Below are positions 1 through 7,696 of a stretch of DNA of 35,762 bases, piece by piece (position 1 is the stretch's first letter; each line of letters opens with the position of its first letter). The notes below the pieces were generated by a model. That model was given only the letters and a program-made list of their open reading frames with translations. It was not told the origin of the DNA and did no database searches. A program made the position numbers and the translations under genes. Source of the DNA: Clostridia bacterium (GTDB lineage: Bacteria; Bacillota; Clostridia; TANB77; CAG-508); the NCBI GenBank assembly GCA_022794615.1, contig JAAWFD010000030.1, positions 1-35,762 on the forward strand, read 5' to 3'.

Positions 1-73
1 TTTTTTAAAAAATATATCATTTTCGCTTGTTTGCCATACAAAAAAATAATATAATAAATTTATAAAATAGGAC

Positions 74-107
74 TTGACAAAGATTAGATAGTCAATTTAA
101 AAAGGAG
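74..107 (+). promoter_or_regulatory. Possible promoter and short dyad before the first hydrolase gene
   Basis: A consensus -35 hexamer TTGACA lies at 74-79, but the matching -10 is poor (TTTAAA near 96-101). TTGAC (74-78) and GTCAA (91-95) form a short inverted repeat that could be an operator. AAGGAG at 102-107 is the ribosome binding site for the ATG at 117. The promoter call is tentative. Confidence 0.3.
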
Positions 108-116
108 TTAATCAGT

Positions 117-884
117 ATGACTGAAAAAAAATTAGAAAACACTTCAATTTACTATTGGATTAATGATACCAAAGTTGGAAGTGCAATAATATTTATACAC
201 CCTGCATTTGCAAATCATACTTGTTTTGATACACAATTAGATTATTTTAGAGATTATAGAGTTATTACAATAGATTTAATAGGACATGGCAAATCAATAG
301 GAAAAGGATCAATCGAAGATACAGCTCGATATATAAATCAAATTATGGAAATAGAAAAAATTGATAAAATAAATTTGGTTGGAGTGTCTATTGGAGCAGT
401 ATTAGTTCAAGACTTTGCTAATCAATATCCGAGCAAAGTATCTTCACTAACTTGCATAGGTGGATACGATAATAATAATTTCGATAAACATTTGCAAAAA
501 GGTAATACAAAACAGCAAATAAAAATGATGTTAAAGGCAATGTTTTCGATAAAGGTATTTGCTGAAGATAATAAAAAAATATCAGCATATACAAATGAAG
601 CACAAGAGAAATTTTATCAAATGAATTTAGAATTTAAAAAAAGTTCATTTAGACATTTTGCAACACTTAGTAAGTTAGTTAATAAATATAAAACACCCAA
701 AAGGGATTATCCACTTTTAATTGGCGTTGGAGAATATGATAATGATATGGCGAAAAAAGCATCAATTATTTGGCACGAATCAGAGCCAAATAGTGAATAT
801 GTAGAATTTTATGGGGCAGGACATATCGTTAATATGGACACACCAGAACAATTTAATAGAGTTGTAAAAAGGGTAATTAGATAA
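117..884 (+). CDS. Alpha/beta-hydrolase fold protein
   Basis: Predicted cytosolic alpha/beta hydrolase of 255 residues; substrate unknown. The oxyanion-side HPAF motif is at residues 28-31 and the nucleophile elbow G-V-S-I-G places the catalytic serine at Ser91. Asp208 in the GEYD turn and His236 in GAGH complete a plausible triad, and the length fits a one-domain hydrolase with a small lid (about residues 125-190). There is no signal peptide. AAGGAG sits 9 nt before the ATG. A hairpin terminator follows, so the gene is probably monocistronic. A second, only distantly similar hydrolase starts at 1426. The fold call is secure; an esterase, lipase-like or C-C hydrolase role cannot be separated from sequence. 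Confidence 0.88.
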   Translation: MTEKKLENTSIYYWINDTKVGSAIIFIHPAFANHTCFDTQLDYFRDYRVITIDLIGHGKSIGKGSIEDTARYINQIMEIEKIDKINLVGVSIGAVLVQDFANQYPSKVSSLTCIGGYDNNNFDKHLQKGNTKQQIKMMLKAMFSIKVFAEDNKKISAYTNEAQEKFYQMNLEFKKSSFRHFATLSKLVNKYKTPKRDYPLLIGVGEYDNDMAKKASIIWHESEPNSEYVEFYGAGHIVNMDTPEQFNRVVKRVIR

Positions 885-905
885 CTACAAATTTACAATA
901 AATAG

Positions 906-939
906 GGCAAGTAATTAAGTTGAAAATTACTTGTCTTTT
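906..939 (+). terminator. Intrinsic terminator after the first hydrolase
   Basis: CAAGTAATT (908-916) pairs perfectly with AATTACTTG (925-933), extended by a G-U and a G-C pair, and is followed by TTTT at 936-939. The loop contains the -35 element of the next promoter, so terminator and promoter are interleaved. Confidence 0.6.
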
Positions 940-949
940 ATGATATAAT
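920..949 (+). promoter_or_regulatory. Sigma-A promoter of the 988 gene (shared block, copy 1)
   Basis: TTGAAA at 920-925 and TATAAT at 944-949 are separated by 18 bp. The stretch from about 919 to 975 closely resembles the one at 2178-2230 in front of the flavodoxin gene, including the 18-bp spacing and the GATATAAT and GATAGG segments. Confidence 0.7.
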
Positions 950-987
950 GGAACACAATATAGTAAGTTATCGATAGGAGGCAAATT

Positions 988-1386
988 ATGATTAACTCGA
1001 TTTCTAAGGAAAAACTGCCAAAAAACTGCGGATATATTCTAAAAACAGAGCAACTAAATATGCTATTAACAGAGAACAACATTACAACTCACACGGATTT
1101 GAATTATCATTATTCGAAAGAGCCTGGTTGCTTATTGCGTGCATATTATTGGTTTCCTAACAAAAACATTCCATACTACAGAATATATATACAATCAGGG
1201 AGTTTTTTGAGTGCTGACATTAAAAGTGCTAGAAAAGCTATGTCTGATATTGTTCTCCCCGAATTTATTATGTGGCTTAACCATATATTAAGCCTATCTG
1301 AAAATTCAACTTTATTCAATGTACAACCGACATTTTCTGCTTACTTTAAAAATGGAGAAGTTAATATTAAAAAAGATACTGAGTAA
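988..1386 (+). CDS. Hypothetical protein, 132 aa
   Basis: I do not recognise this protein. It is 132 residues, predicted soluble, with no signal peptide or membrane segment. Aromatic residues are concentrated in the middle (YYWF and YYRIYI around residues 53-68), suggesting a small mixed alpha/beta domain with a hydrophobic core. GGAGG upstream of the ATG and its own consensus promoter support expression. The next gene starts 39 nt downstream without an obvious terminator, so the two may be cotranscribed. No catalytic or metal-binding motif is visible. Confidence 0.7.
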   Translation: MINSISKEKLPKNCGYILKTEQLNMLLTENNITTHTDLNYHYSKEPGCLLRAYYWFPNKNIPYYRIYIQSGSFLSADIKSARKAMSDIVLPEFIMWLNHILSLSENSTLFNVQPTFSAYFKNGEVNIKKDTE

Positions 1387-1425
1387 CATTCTGACTAATT
1401 ACAATAAGTAAAGGAGATTTAAAAA

Positions 1426-2073
1426 ATGACAAATATTTTAGTTCACGGACTAGGACAAGATGAAAAAAGTTGGAATCAAGTTAAAAATCAATTAAATAAT
1501 AATGGAATAAATGTAGAAACACCAAATTTGTTTTCTGTTGTAAAAAATAATCAAGTGAATTATGAAAATATGTATAAAACATTTGCTGATTATTGTAATA
1601 GTTTTAACCAAAAAATCAATCTAGTAGGACTTTCATTAGGAGGAGTATTAGCTATTGATTATATAACAGAATTTCCAGAAAGGATAAATTCAATAATACT
1701 TATAGGAACACCATACGAAATACCAAAGATAATATTTACTATACAAAATATTATTTACAAGTTTATGCCTAAAAGAATATTTGAAAAAATGGGTTGTCCT
1801 AAAAAAGATATAATCAGATTACTAGATTCAATGAAAAATTTGTCTATTCCAAACAAAGCACCAAGTATAAAAAGCAATACACTCATTATATGTGGAGAAA
1901 AGGAAAAAGATAATATAAATATGAAAAGTGCTAAAAAGCTGAATGAAGTTATACAAAATAGTAAATTTAAGGTTATAGAAAATGCAGGACACGAAATAAA
2001 TATTGATAATCCAAAAGAACTTGCAAATATAATTTATGATTTTTGGAAAGATAATGAAAACGATATAAAGTAA
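1426..2073 (+). CDS. Alpha/beta-hydrolase fold protein
   Basis: Predicted cytosolic alpha/beta hydrolase of 215 residues. VHGLGQ at residues 6-11 is the oxyanion-hole strand and turn, G-L-S-L-G puts the nucleophile at Ser70, and NAGHE places the catalytic His at residue 189. The acid is probably Glu160 or Asp162 in the GEKEKD loop, slightly displaced from the usual GxxD pattern. It is shorter than the hydrolase at 117 because the lid is reduced. AAGGAG (1411-1416) lies 9 nt before the ATG. It probably shares a transcript with the 988 gene. Substrate unknown; an esterase or carboxylesterase-like role is only a family-based guess. Confidence 0.87.
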   Translation: MTNILVHGLGQDEKSWNQVKNQLNNNGINVETPNLFSVVKNNQVNYENMYKTFADYCNSFNQKINLVGLSLGGVLAIDYITEFPERINSIILIGTPYEIPKIIFTIQNIIYKFMPKRIFEKMGCPKKDIIRLLDSMKNLSIPNKAPSIKSNTLIICGEKEKDNINMKSAKKLNEVIQNSKFKVIENAGHEINIDNPKELANIIYDFWKDNENDIK

Positions 2074-2178
2074 TGAAAAATCAAAAACCGATATATTAGA
2101 AAACATCAAAAGTTATTATGAAAAGCTAATAAAAATCTTAATATTATTTTCATTTATAAAATACAAAATACAATTAGG

Positions 2179-2208
2179 TTGAAAATCTTCTGTTCTTTAT
2201 GATATAAT
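2179..2208 (+). promoter_or_regulatory. Sigma-A promoter of the flavodoxin gene (shared block, copy 2)
   Basis: TTGAAA at 2179-2184 and TATAAT at 2203-2208 with an 18-bp spacer. Downstream AACACAA and GATAGG also match the block at 919-975. Confidence 0.72.
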
Positions 2209-2241
2209 CGAAACACAAAATAGTGATAGGGGATATAATAT

Positions 2242-2757
2242 ATGAAAATACTTTTAATATATAAATCAAAAACTGGATTTACAGAAAGATATGCAAACTG
2301 GATTAGTGAAGAAATAGATTGTGAAATTGTAAATATATCTAATATTCAGAGTATAAATATAAAAGCTTACGATTTAATAATATATGGCAGTAGAATACAT
2401 GCAGGAAGAATTGATGGATTAGATAAAGTCAAAAAATTAAATTTAGAGAATAAGTTAATTATATTTGCAACTGGAGCAACGCCAGAAGAAACAGATTATA
2501 TTCAAGATGTATGGAGAAATAATTTAAACCAAAAAGAATTGCAAAGTATTAAACACTTTTATATCTCAGCAGGTTTGAATTATGAGAGAATGGGATTTTT
2601 GGATAAAGCAATGATGAAGATGGCTTATGTTATGCTAGAAAAAAAGAAAGACAAAAGTGCAGAAGATATAGGTATGCAAAACTCAATCAAGAAATCTTAT
2701 GATATTTCTGACAAGTCAAAAATAAAACCACTAGTAGAATACATAAAATCGTTATAA
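2242..2757 (+). CDS. Flavodoxin-domain protein, HemG-like
   Basis: Predicted FMN-binding flavodoxin-fold protein of 171 residues, resembling the menaquinone-dependent protoporphyrinogen oxidase (HemG) and Flavodoxin_5 group. The phosphate-binding loop is the YKSKTGFTERYA stretch at residues 7-18, and YGSRIHAGRI (48-57) corresponds to the loop packing against the isoalloxazine ring. Residues 73-78 (IIFATG) form the next core strand. The long insertion typical of HemG-type proteins fits the segment around residues 100-150. No haem biosynthesis gene is adjacent, so a general electron-transfer or quinone-reduction role is equally possible. It has its own promoter; the ribosome binding site (ATAGGGGAT) is moderate. 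Confidence 0.82.
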   Translation: MKILLIYKSKTGFTERYANWISEEIDCEIVNISNIQSINIKAYDLIIYGSRIHAGRIDGLDKVKKLNLENKLIIFATGATPEETDYIQDVWRNNLNQKELQSIKHFYISAGLNYERMGFLDKAMMKMAYVMLEKKKDKSAEDIGMQNSIKKSYDISDKSKIKPLVEYIKSL

Positions 2758-3092
2758 AATAAATGGACTAAAAGAATTTTCTTTTCTACAACTACTTTAT
2801 GCATGAGAGTAAAGAATATAAAGACAATCAAATGCTAGTATATATTTTTATCATAAGGGGCTAGACAAGTATGTTAGAGTTACATTAAAAGGCAAAATGT
2901 AAGTTTTAACAGAGAAAATAAAATATAATTAGCAAAAAAGGTGATACAATGTTTTACAAATAAGGTGTAACTGATTCAGGTTATTGCACTTTAAAATTTA
3001 CTGCAACAAGTGAAAGATATTTTGTAATTTTAAAAAAGGGAATTTTCATATAAATTAATTATTAGATTATAAATTTGAAGGGAGAAAAAAAT
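2758..3092 (+). other. Gene-free stretch with a possible coding remnant
   Basis: No convincing gene. From an ATG at 2949 there are four codons, a TAA at 2961-2963, then 29 open codons in the same frame to 3053, with a fairly protein-like composition. This could be the decayed end of a small gene or chance. No clear terminator or promoter was found. Confidence 0.25.
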
Positions 3093-3449
3093 ATGGCAAG
3101 GGTATTAAAAACAAAAGAATTAGTAAATACAAGGTTAGCAACTAATTATGGCGGTTGGATGTATTGCAATAAGTGTAATGAGAATATAGGGTATTTATGT
3201 TATTCAACTTATGATAGGCTAGAATTAAAATATAAATGTAATTGTGGCAGTAATGGTAGTGCGTTATTGGATTTTGAAGATAGTAAGATAGGTTCAAATT
3301 GTAATGATGAATTAATTATTATAAAAAATAGACTATGCTGTCCAAAAGATAGTGAGCCGTTAATTACGATATTAGACAAAAAGGTATCTAATTATGAAAT
3401 GAAAATTACTTGTAAATCTTGTGAAAGCATTTACAAAAATGTTAAATAG
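3093..3449 (+). CDS. Small zinc-ribbon-like protein
   Basis: A 118-residue protein with ten cysteines: Cys25/Cys28 (CNKC), Cys36, Cys49/Cys51 (CNC), Cys70, Cys82/83 and Cys107/Cys110 (CKSC). The CxxC knuckles suggest one or two zinc ribbons. The family was not recognised. I chose ATG 3093 because GAAGGGAG (3077-3084) sits at a proper distance; an upstream in-frame TTG at 3075 lies before the ribosome binding site and is unlikely. No membrane segment. Zinc-ribbon proteins of this size often bind nucleic acid or protein partners, but nothing here fixes the role. The next gene begins 98 nt downstream with its own promoter. Confidence 0.75.
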   Translation: MARVLKTKELVNTRLATNYGGWMYCNKCNENIGYLCYSTYDRLELKYKCNCGSNGSALLDFEDSKIGSNCNDELIIIKNRLCCPKDSEPLITILDKKVSNYEMKITCKSCESIYKNVK

Positions 3450-3491
3450 ATTACGATTAATGAGATATTAAGAAATTAGTATTTCGCTTTT

Positions 3492-3525
3492 AAAATATGA
3501 CATATAGATGTCATATTTTTATATT
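3492..3525 (+). promoter_or_regulatory. Operator dyad over the WYL-regulator promoter
   Basis: AAAATATGACAT (3492-3503) and ATGTCATATTTT (3508-3519) form a perfect 12-bp inverted repeat with a 4-nt ATAG centre. A promoter can be read as ATGACA (3497-3502), 17 bp, TATATT (3520-3525), so a protein bound to the dyad would cover the -35 element. This is consistent with autoregulation by the gene it precedes. Confidence 0.7.
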
Positions 3526-3547
3526 ATAATACTTACAGGAGGAAAAT

Positions 3548-4444
3548 ATGCAAGTAAACAATAGATTATTTGAAATAGTATATATACTAATGCAAAAGAA
3601 GAAAATTACTGCAAAAGAATTAGCAGACAGATTTGAAGTATCTACAAGAACAATATATAGAGATATAGAAACATTGAGTGGAGCAAATATACCAATTTAT
3701 GCAAGTAAGGGTAAAGATGGAGGGATATGTCTTTTAGAGGAGTATGTACTGAATAAAACAATTCTTTCTGAAGAAGAACAAAACCAAATATTGTTTGCAT
3801 TGCAGGGAATGAAAAGAGTATCAGGAGAAGACCAAGACGTCCTAGAAAAATTGAGTATATTATTTAATAAAAGAGTATATGATTGGATTAAAATAGATTT
3901 TTCGGATTGGGGAAAAGATAGTACACAGGAAGACAGATTTAATATGATAAAAACAGCTATACTAAACAAGAAACTAATAGAATTTACATATTATAATTCC
4001 GACGGAAATAAATCAACCAGGATAGTAGAGCCATTGCAAATATGGTTTAAAGACAAATCATGGTATTTAATAAGTTATTGCAAGTTAAAAGAAGATTATA
4101 GAATATTCAAGATTGCTAGAATAAAAGAAATTATGATATTACAACAACATTTCCAAAGAGAATTACCCAAAGAACATAAAGGAGAAAAATATAATTTTAA
4201 AATTATACAACTTGAATTAGAAATAAGTAAAGAGATGGCTTATAGAGTATATGATGAATTTGAAAATGAAGCAATATCTAAAAAAGAAAATGGTAACTTT
4301 ATTGTAACAGTAGAATATCCAGAGAATGAATGGGTATATGGATATATTTTATCTTTTGGAGAACATATAAAAGTTATATCACCAAATAGAGTAAAAAGTA
4401 TTATAAAAGATAAATTAAAAAAAACTTTAAAAAATTATTTATAA
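3548..4444 (+). CDS. WYL-domain transcriptional regulator (YafY/YobV type)
   Basis: DNA-binding regulator of 298 residues with an N-terminal winged HTH (HTH_11, residues about 8-57, recognition helix STRTIYRDIETL) and a WYL ligand-binding domain (about 130-200). The signature W172-Y173-L174 is intact, followed by the basic strand YRIFKIARI (184-192) typical of WYL proteins. The C-terminal part (about 215-298) corresponds to the WCX extension. The start is supported by AGGAGG just upstream. A perfect dyad overlaps its promoter, and a related dyad lies directly after its stop codon in front of two GyrI-like genes, which suggests it controls both itself and them. The ligand and the sign of regulation are unknown. 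Confidence 0.92.
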   Translation: MQVNNRLFEIVYILMQKKKITAKELADRFEVSTRTIYRDIETLSGANIPIYASKGKDGGICLLEEYVLNKTILSEEEQNQILFALQGMKRVSGEDQDVLEKLSILFNKRVYDWIKIDFSDWGKDSTQEDRFNMIKTAILNKKLIEFTYYNSDGNKSTRIVEPLQIWFKDKSWYLISYCKLKEDYRIFKIARIKEIMILQQHFQRELPKEHKGEKYNFKIIQLELEISKEMAYRVYDEFENEAISKKENGNFIVTVEYPENEWVYGYILSFGEHIKVISPNRVKSIIKDKLKKTLKNYL

Positions 4445-4475
4445 TATGACATACAGTTGTCAAGTTAAATAATAT
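4445..4475 (+). promoter_or_regulatory. Second operator-like dyad before the GyrI-like pair
   Basis: Immediately after the regulator stop codon, TATGACATACAGTTGTCAAG (4445-4464) repeats the layout of the 3492 site: TGACA and TGTCA half-sites around an ACAG centre, less perfect. ATGACA (4446-4451) with TAATAT (4470-4475) gives an 18-bp promoter spacing, again with the dyad over the -35. Confidence 0.62.
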
Positions 4476-4501
4476 ATACTTCATCTTAGGAGGTAAATAT
4501 T

Positions 4502-4966
4502 ATGAAATATGAAATTGTAGAATTAGAAGAAAAAGTTGTTGCAGGAATCAAAATAAAAACAACTAATAAAGATGGAAAGTCTATGCAGGATATAGGAAAG
4601 ATTTGGCAAAAGTTATTTGCAAATCGAATTTGTGATAGAATATCTAACAGAGTAAATAATAAAACAATAGGACTATATACAGAATATGAAGGAGATTATA
4701 CAAAACCATATACATTTATTGCAGGGGTAGAAGTTGATAAAGAAACAGAAATTAATGAAGAAATAGTAAGTAAAGTTGTTCCAAAAGGAAAATATGCTAG
4801 ATTTGTTATAATAGGAGATGTTCAAAAATCAGTAGGACAAGCTTGGCAAGAAATATGGAATATGAATTTAAAAAGAAAATATACTTGTGATTTCGAAGAA
4901 TATCAGAATAATTCGGAAGATATGCAAAAACAAGAGATTCATATTTATATTGCATTAGATGAGTAG
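4502..4966 (+). CDS. GyrI-like effector-binding domain protein
   Basis: Stand-alone GyrI-like/AraC effector-binding domain of 154 residues. It begins with the typical strand KYEIVELEEKVVAGIKIKT, has the central alpha-helix around residues 25-45 (IGKIWQKLFANRI), and a second half-repeat in which GKYARFVIIGDVQKSVGQAWQEIW (about 97-120) carries the conserved helix with Trp. The C-terminal IHIYIALDE is the usual last strand. Such domains bind small, often hydrophobic or cationic ligands in the cytosol. AGGAGG precedes the ATG. It lies between the WYL regulator and a second GyrI-like gene 15 nt downstream, so the pair is an operon. Confidence 0.85.
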   Translation: MKYEIVELEEKVVAGIKIKTTNKDGKSMQDIGKIWQKLFANRICDRISNRVNNKTIGLYTEYEGDYTKPYTFIAGVEVDKETEINEEIVSKVVPKGKYARFVIIGDVQKSVGQAWQEIWNMNLKRKYTCDFEEYQNNSEDMQKQEIHIYIALDE

Positions 4967-4981
4967 AAAGGAAAAGATAAA

Positions 4982-5620
4982 ATGGCGTTTGATTATAAAA
5001 AAGAATATAAGGAATTTTATATGCCAAAGAATCAACCTAGTATTATAAAAGTTCCTAAAATGAATTATATTGCAGTTAGAGGTAAAGGAAATCCAAATGA
5101 AGAAAACAGCGAATATAAGGATTCAATAGGGCTTTTATACGCAATTGCTTTTACTATAAAGATGAGCTATAAGGGAACACATAAAATAGATGGGTATTTT
5201 GAATATGTAGTGCCACCACTTGAAGGACTTTGGTGGCAAGAAGGAAACAAAAATGGTATAGACTATAAAAGAAAGGATAAGCTTAACTTTATTTCAATTA
5301 TTAGATTACCAGACTTTGTAACAAAAGAAGATTTCAAATGGGCTGTTAAAGAAGCAACTAATAAGAAAAAACAAGACTTTTCAAAGGTTGAGTTTTTAAC
5401 TTATGATGAGGGCACTTGTGTTCAATGTATGCACATAGGCTCTTATGATGATGAGCCTATAACCATAAATTTAATGCACGAATTTATTATAGAAAATGGA
5501 TATGAACTGGATATTACAGACGTTAGATTTCATCATGAAATTTATTTAAGTGATCCAAGAAGACGTGAATTAAGCAGATTAAAAACAGTTATAAGACATC
5601 CAGTGAGGAAAAAAGAATGA
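4982..5620 (+). CDS. GyrI-like small-molecule-binding protein, long form
   Basis: A 212-residue protein of the longer GyrI-like branch. Diagnostic segments are the start YKEFYMPKNQPSIIKVPKMN, AVRGKGNP (31-38), the ligand-face LEGLWW (80-85), the core EGTCVQCMHIGSYDDEP and the C-terminal HHEIYLSDPRR. Members of this branch have been reported to hydrolyse cyclopropanoid DNA-alkylating compounds, so detoxification is a reasonable hypothesis but unproven here. The start has AGAAAGGA upstream. It is the last gene of the operon, followed by a perfect 14-bp stem that also faces the convergent minus-strand gene. Confidence 0.85.
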   Translation: MAFDYKKEYKEFYMPKNQPSIIKVPKMNYIAVRGKGNPNEENSEYKDSIGLLYAIAFTIKMSYKGTHKIDGYFEYVVPPLEGLWWQEGNKNGIDYKRKDKLNFISIIRLPDFVTKEDFKWAVKEATNKKKQDFSKVEFLTYDEGTCVQCMHIGSYDDEPITINLMHEFIIENGYELDITDVRFHHEIYLSDPRRRELSRLKTVIRHPVRKKE

Positions 5621-5802
5621 ATTAATTATGGACTGTTTAATAAAATGAGATAAAAGGCAAAAAATGTACCATGTGTATTTAATAATTGGCCAAATTTTTA
5701 TAAAGGTAAATTCATTTCTAATACTATACTAAATGCTAATTCATTTAAAAAGTTAATAAATTAAAAATATTATATATAAAGCAAACGAAATATAAATTAA
5801 GA

Positions 5803-5844
5803 AAAACAGTAATTTTTAATAAATATAATTAAAATTACTGTTTT
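5803..5844. terminator. Bidirectional terminator between converging genes
   Basis: AAAACAGTAATTTT (5803-5816) and AAAATTACTGTTTT (5831-5844) form a perfect 14-bp stem with a 14-nt loop. The A-start/T-end layout supplies a U-tract on either strand, suiting the converging genes ending at 5620 and 5907. The remaining gene-free DNA from 5621 to 5906 shows nothing else. Confidence 0.7.
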
Positions 5845-5906
5845 AAATTAATATTCAAAAATATCTGTTATTTATTGAAACCCTCAAATTTACTAATAAA
5901 CATTAC

Positions 5907-6272
5907 TTATGAATTAGTAAGCTTTAAATATTGAGCTCTTACTTCTAGGATTTTCTTTTTTAAATATTCAATTTCTTCTTGCTCTTGTTTAATCCTTTGT
6001 TGAAACATTTTTGTTAGTTCTATTTTTTCATCTTCAGTTAAATCTTCTTCTTTTATATAACCATTTCTAAAATTTTGAAATTTAACTTCGATACTATCTA
6101 GAGCCATAAAACTACGATTTGTAGTTGTTTTACTTTCAAGATTAATTTCTGCATCATAGTAACATGTTTTCTTTTTCCTATTAAAAATCTTATGGAAAAA
6201 GCCTATTACTTTTGTGAAGATATTTTTTTCTTTGATAATAGTTAAACTTTTTTCTTCTGTATTATTAACCAT
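5907..6272 (-). CDS. Hypothetical protein with basic amphipathic helix and coiled coil
   Basis: Unrecognised 121-residue protein. Residues about 17-35 (KNIFTKVIGFFHKIFNRKKK) form an amphipathic, strongly basic helix that could lie on the membrane surface, and residues about 75-118 are a charged coiled coil rich in Glu and Lys. Its ATG overlaps the end of the upstream gene by 8 nt (ATGGTTAA), so translation is probably coupled. The two proteins are likely partners. No enzyme motif was found. Confidence 0.72.
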   Translation of the reverse strand: MVNNTEEKSLTIIKEKNIFTKVIGFFHKIFNRKKKTCYYDAEINLESKTTTNRSFMALDSIEVKFQNFRNGYIKEEDLTEDEKIELTKMFQQRIKQEQEEIEYLKKKILEVRAQYLKLTNS

Positions 6273-7680
6273 TTATTTCATTTTCACCTACTTCATGATT
6301 TGGATTAGTTTTATTTTGTGCATCTTGGAATAGTTGATTAACTAAGTCATATAAGCTTTCGTGTTGCTCTTTTGTATGTTCTGTGCGAGTTAGTTTCTGA
6401 TTATATTCTTCTAAAGTATGTGGCTGAGATTGTTGATTTTCTTTATATTTATTAGATGTTATTTCATTATATCTTTTAAGTAAATACTTTTTCTCCATTT
6501 CAGCAACTTTATATAAAAATTGTTTTTGCTCTGTTTCATCTAAATCTTTAAAGTCAGTATCCTCAATATATGACCTTAATTCGAATTTTTCAAAATCTTT
6601 TCCTACCTGTCTTAAACTGGCAATTCTATTTTTTAGGTAAGTTACTACTTCTTCTTTTTGTTCTGCTCTTTCTCCAGACTCTTCTTGTGAATTGATATAT
6701 CTTAACATTTCAAAGTCTATTTTTCTGCCATCTTTTATATATTCTGCAACATCATTATTTTCTTTACCTATAAAACCAGAAATAACTCTATTTATATCTG
6801 TATTTGTTAAGTCTTCTATTTTTTGATTATCTAACATTTCTAGAAATTTTTCTAACTGCCCTGTAGGAACATCTTCTCTTGATTTCAACCCTATTAAATA
6901 CATTTGGACTTTTGTAATTATCCTTTTTTCTTGAATTCTAAGATATATAGGATATAGTTTCGAATACTTTATATCTGCATCTTCAATTGCTTTAAGAGTT
7001 GCTATAATTGTATCAGGGTCAAGTTCATCGATTTTTTCAATAAATTTTAATAATATCTTTTCTCTATCTGTTCCAACTTCTTGAGACATCATAAAAGATT
7101 CTAAGCTGTATTGATGTGGCATAACACCTTCTGCTGATTCAATAGAATTTAAAGTATTTAATCGATTTTGAACATTTGCTCCCAAATCTTGAAGTATGTC
7201 TTTTGGAACTTGACTTAAATCTAATGTTTCTTTAACTGGTAATTTAGATTCCAATTTTTTATAGTCTATATCTGAATCTGGTATCATTTCTTCAATTTTG
7301 TTTTCTCTTTTTACAGATATTTGTTCTAAATTCCTTTTATCTTTATCAGTACATATTGATAATATTTCAAGCATTTCTGGTGTTAATGATATATCACCAT
7401 CTTTTTTTAATTGTTCAATAGAAAAATCGATTGTAGATTTTTCAGCTTTACCATCAGCTATAAGTTTTAAAAGAGTAATTATTTTTTGTTTTAATATTCT
7501 TAATTTTCCTGTTTCCAATTTAGCTAAGGCAATTCTATCTTGGTGCTTTTGCACTTTATCATTTGAATCTAAAGAAATTACATAAGTTACTTTATCTCCA
7601 TCTGATATTGCGAATGCTCTTATTTTTGGATTATTTAATATTTCTCTATTAAAGGATATAACTTCTTCTTTCTTTTCCAT
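6265..7680 (-). CDS. Hypothetical helical protein, 471 aa
   Basis: Unrecognised, almost entirely alpha-helical and acidic protein of 471 residues, without signal peptide, membrane segment or catalytic motif that I can identify. Helical, degenerate repeat-like stretches run from about 60 to 330, followed by a Gln/Glu-rich C-terminal part (about 400-471). The start is placed at ATG 7680 because AGGTGG (7694-7689) is a good ribosome binding site 8 nt before it; in-frame GTG codons at 7692 and 7689 fall inside that site. It is the first gene of a two-gene operon with an 8-nt overlap. A scaffold or structural role is only a guess. Confidence 0.78.
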   Translation of the reverse strand: MEKKEEVISFNREILNNPKIRAFAISDGDKVTYVISLDSNDKVQKHQDRIALAKLETGKLRILKQKIITLLKLIADGKAEKSTIDFSIEQLKKDGDISLTPEMLEILSICTDKDKRNLEQISVKRENKIEEMIPDSDIDYKKLESKLPVKETLDLSQVPKDILQDLGANVQNRLNTLNSIESAEGVMPHQYSLESFMMSQEVGTDREKILLKFIEKIDELDPDTIIATLKAIEDADIKYSKLYPIYLRIQEKRIITKVQMYLIGLKSREDVPTGQLEKFLEMLDNQKIEDLTNTDINRVISGFIGKENNDVAEYIKDGRKIDFEMLRYINSQEESGERAEQKEEVVTYLKNRIASLRQVGKDFEKFELRSYIEDTDFKDLDETEQKQFLYKVAEMEKKYLLKRYNEITSNKYKENQQSQPHTLEEYNQKLTRTEHTKEQHESLYDLVNQLFQDAQNKTNPNHEVGENEING

Positions 7681-7696
7681 AACTTTCACCACCTAT

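Noticed and set aside
74..95. TTGAC/GTCAA dyad as another site of the WYL regulator
   Set aside because: Half-sites are separated by 12 nt instead of the 6-nt-or-less centre in the two proposed operators; probably coincidence with the -35 hexamer.
200..246. FtsH-like Walker A change GHPGTGKT considered as inactivating (residue numbers of the 13274 gene)
   Set aside because: The catalytic Lys and Thr, Walker B and HEAGH are intact; the position tolerates variation.
2949..3053. TAA-interrupted coding-like stretch considered as a selenoprotein or recoded gene
   Set aside because: The interrupting codon is TAA, the frame is only 34 codons and there is no structure nearby; at best a gene remnant.
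5621..5800. Gene-free stretch after the GyrI-like pair searched for an RNA gene
   Set aside because: No tRNA-like, riboswitch-like or stable stem was visible apart from the terminator at 5803-5844.
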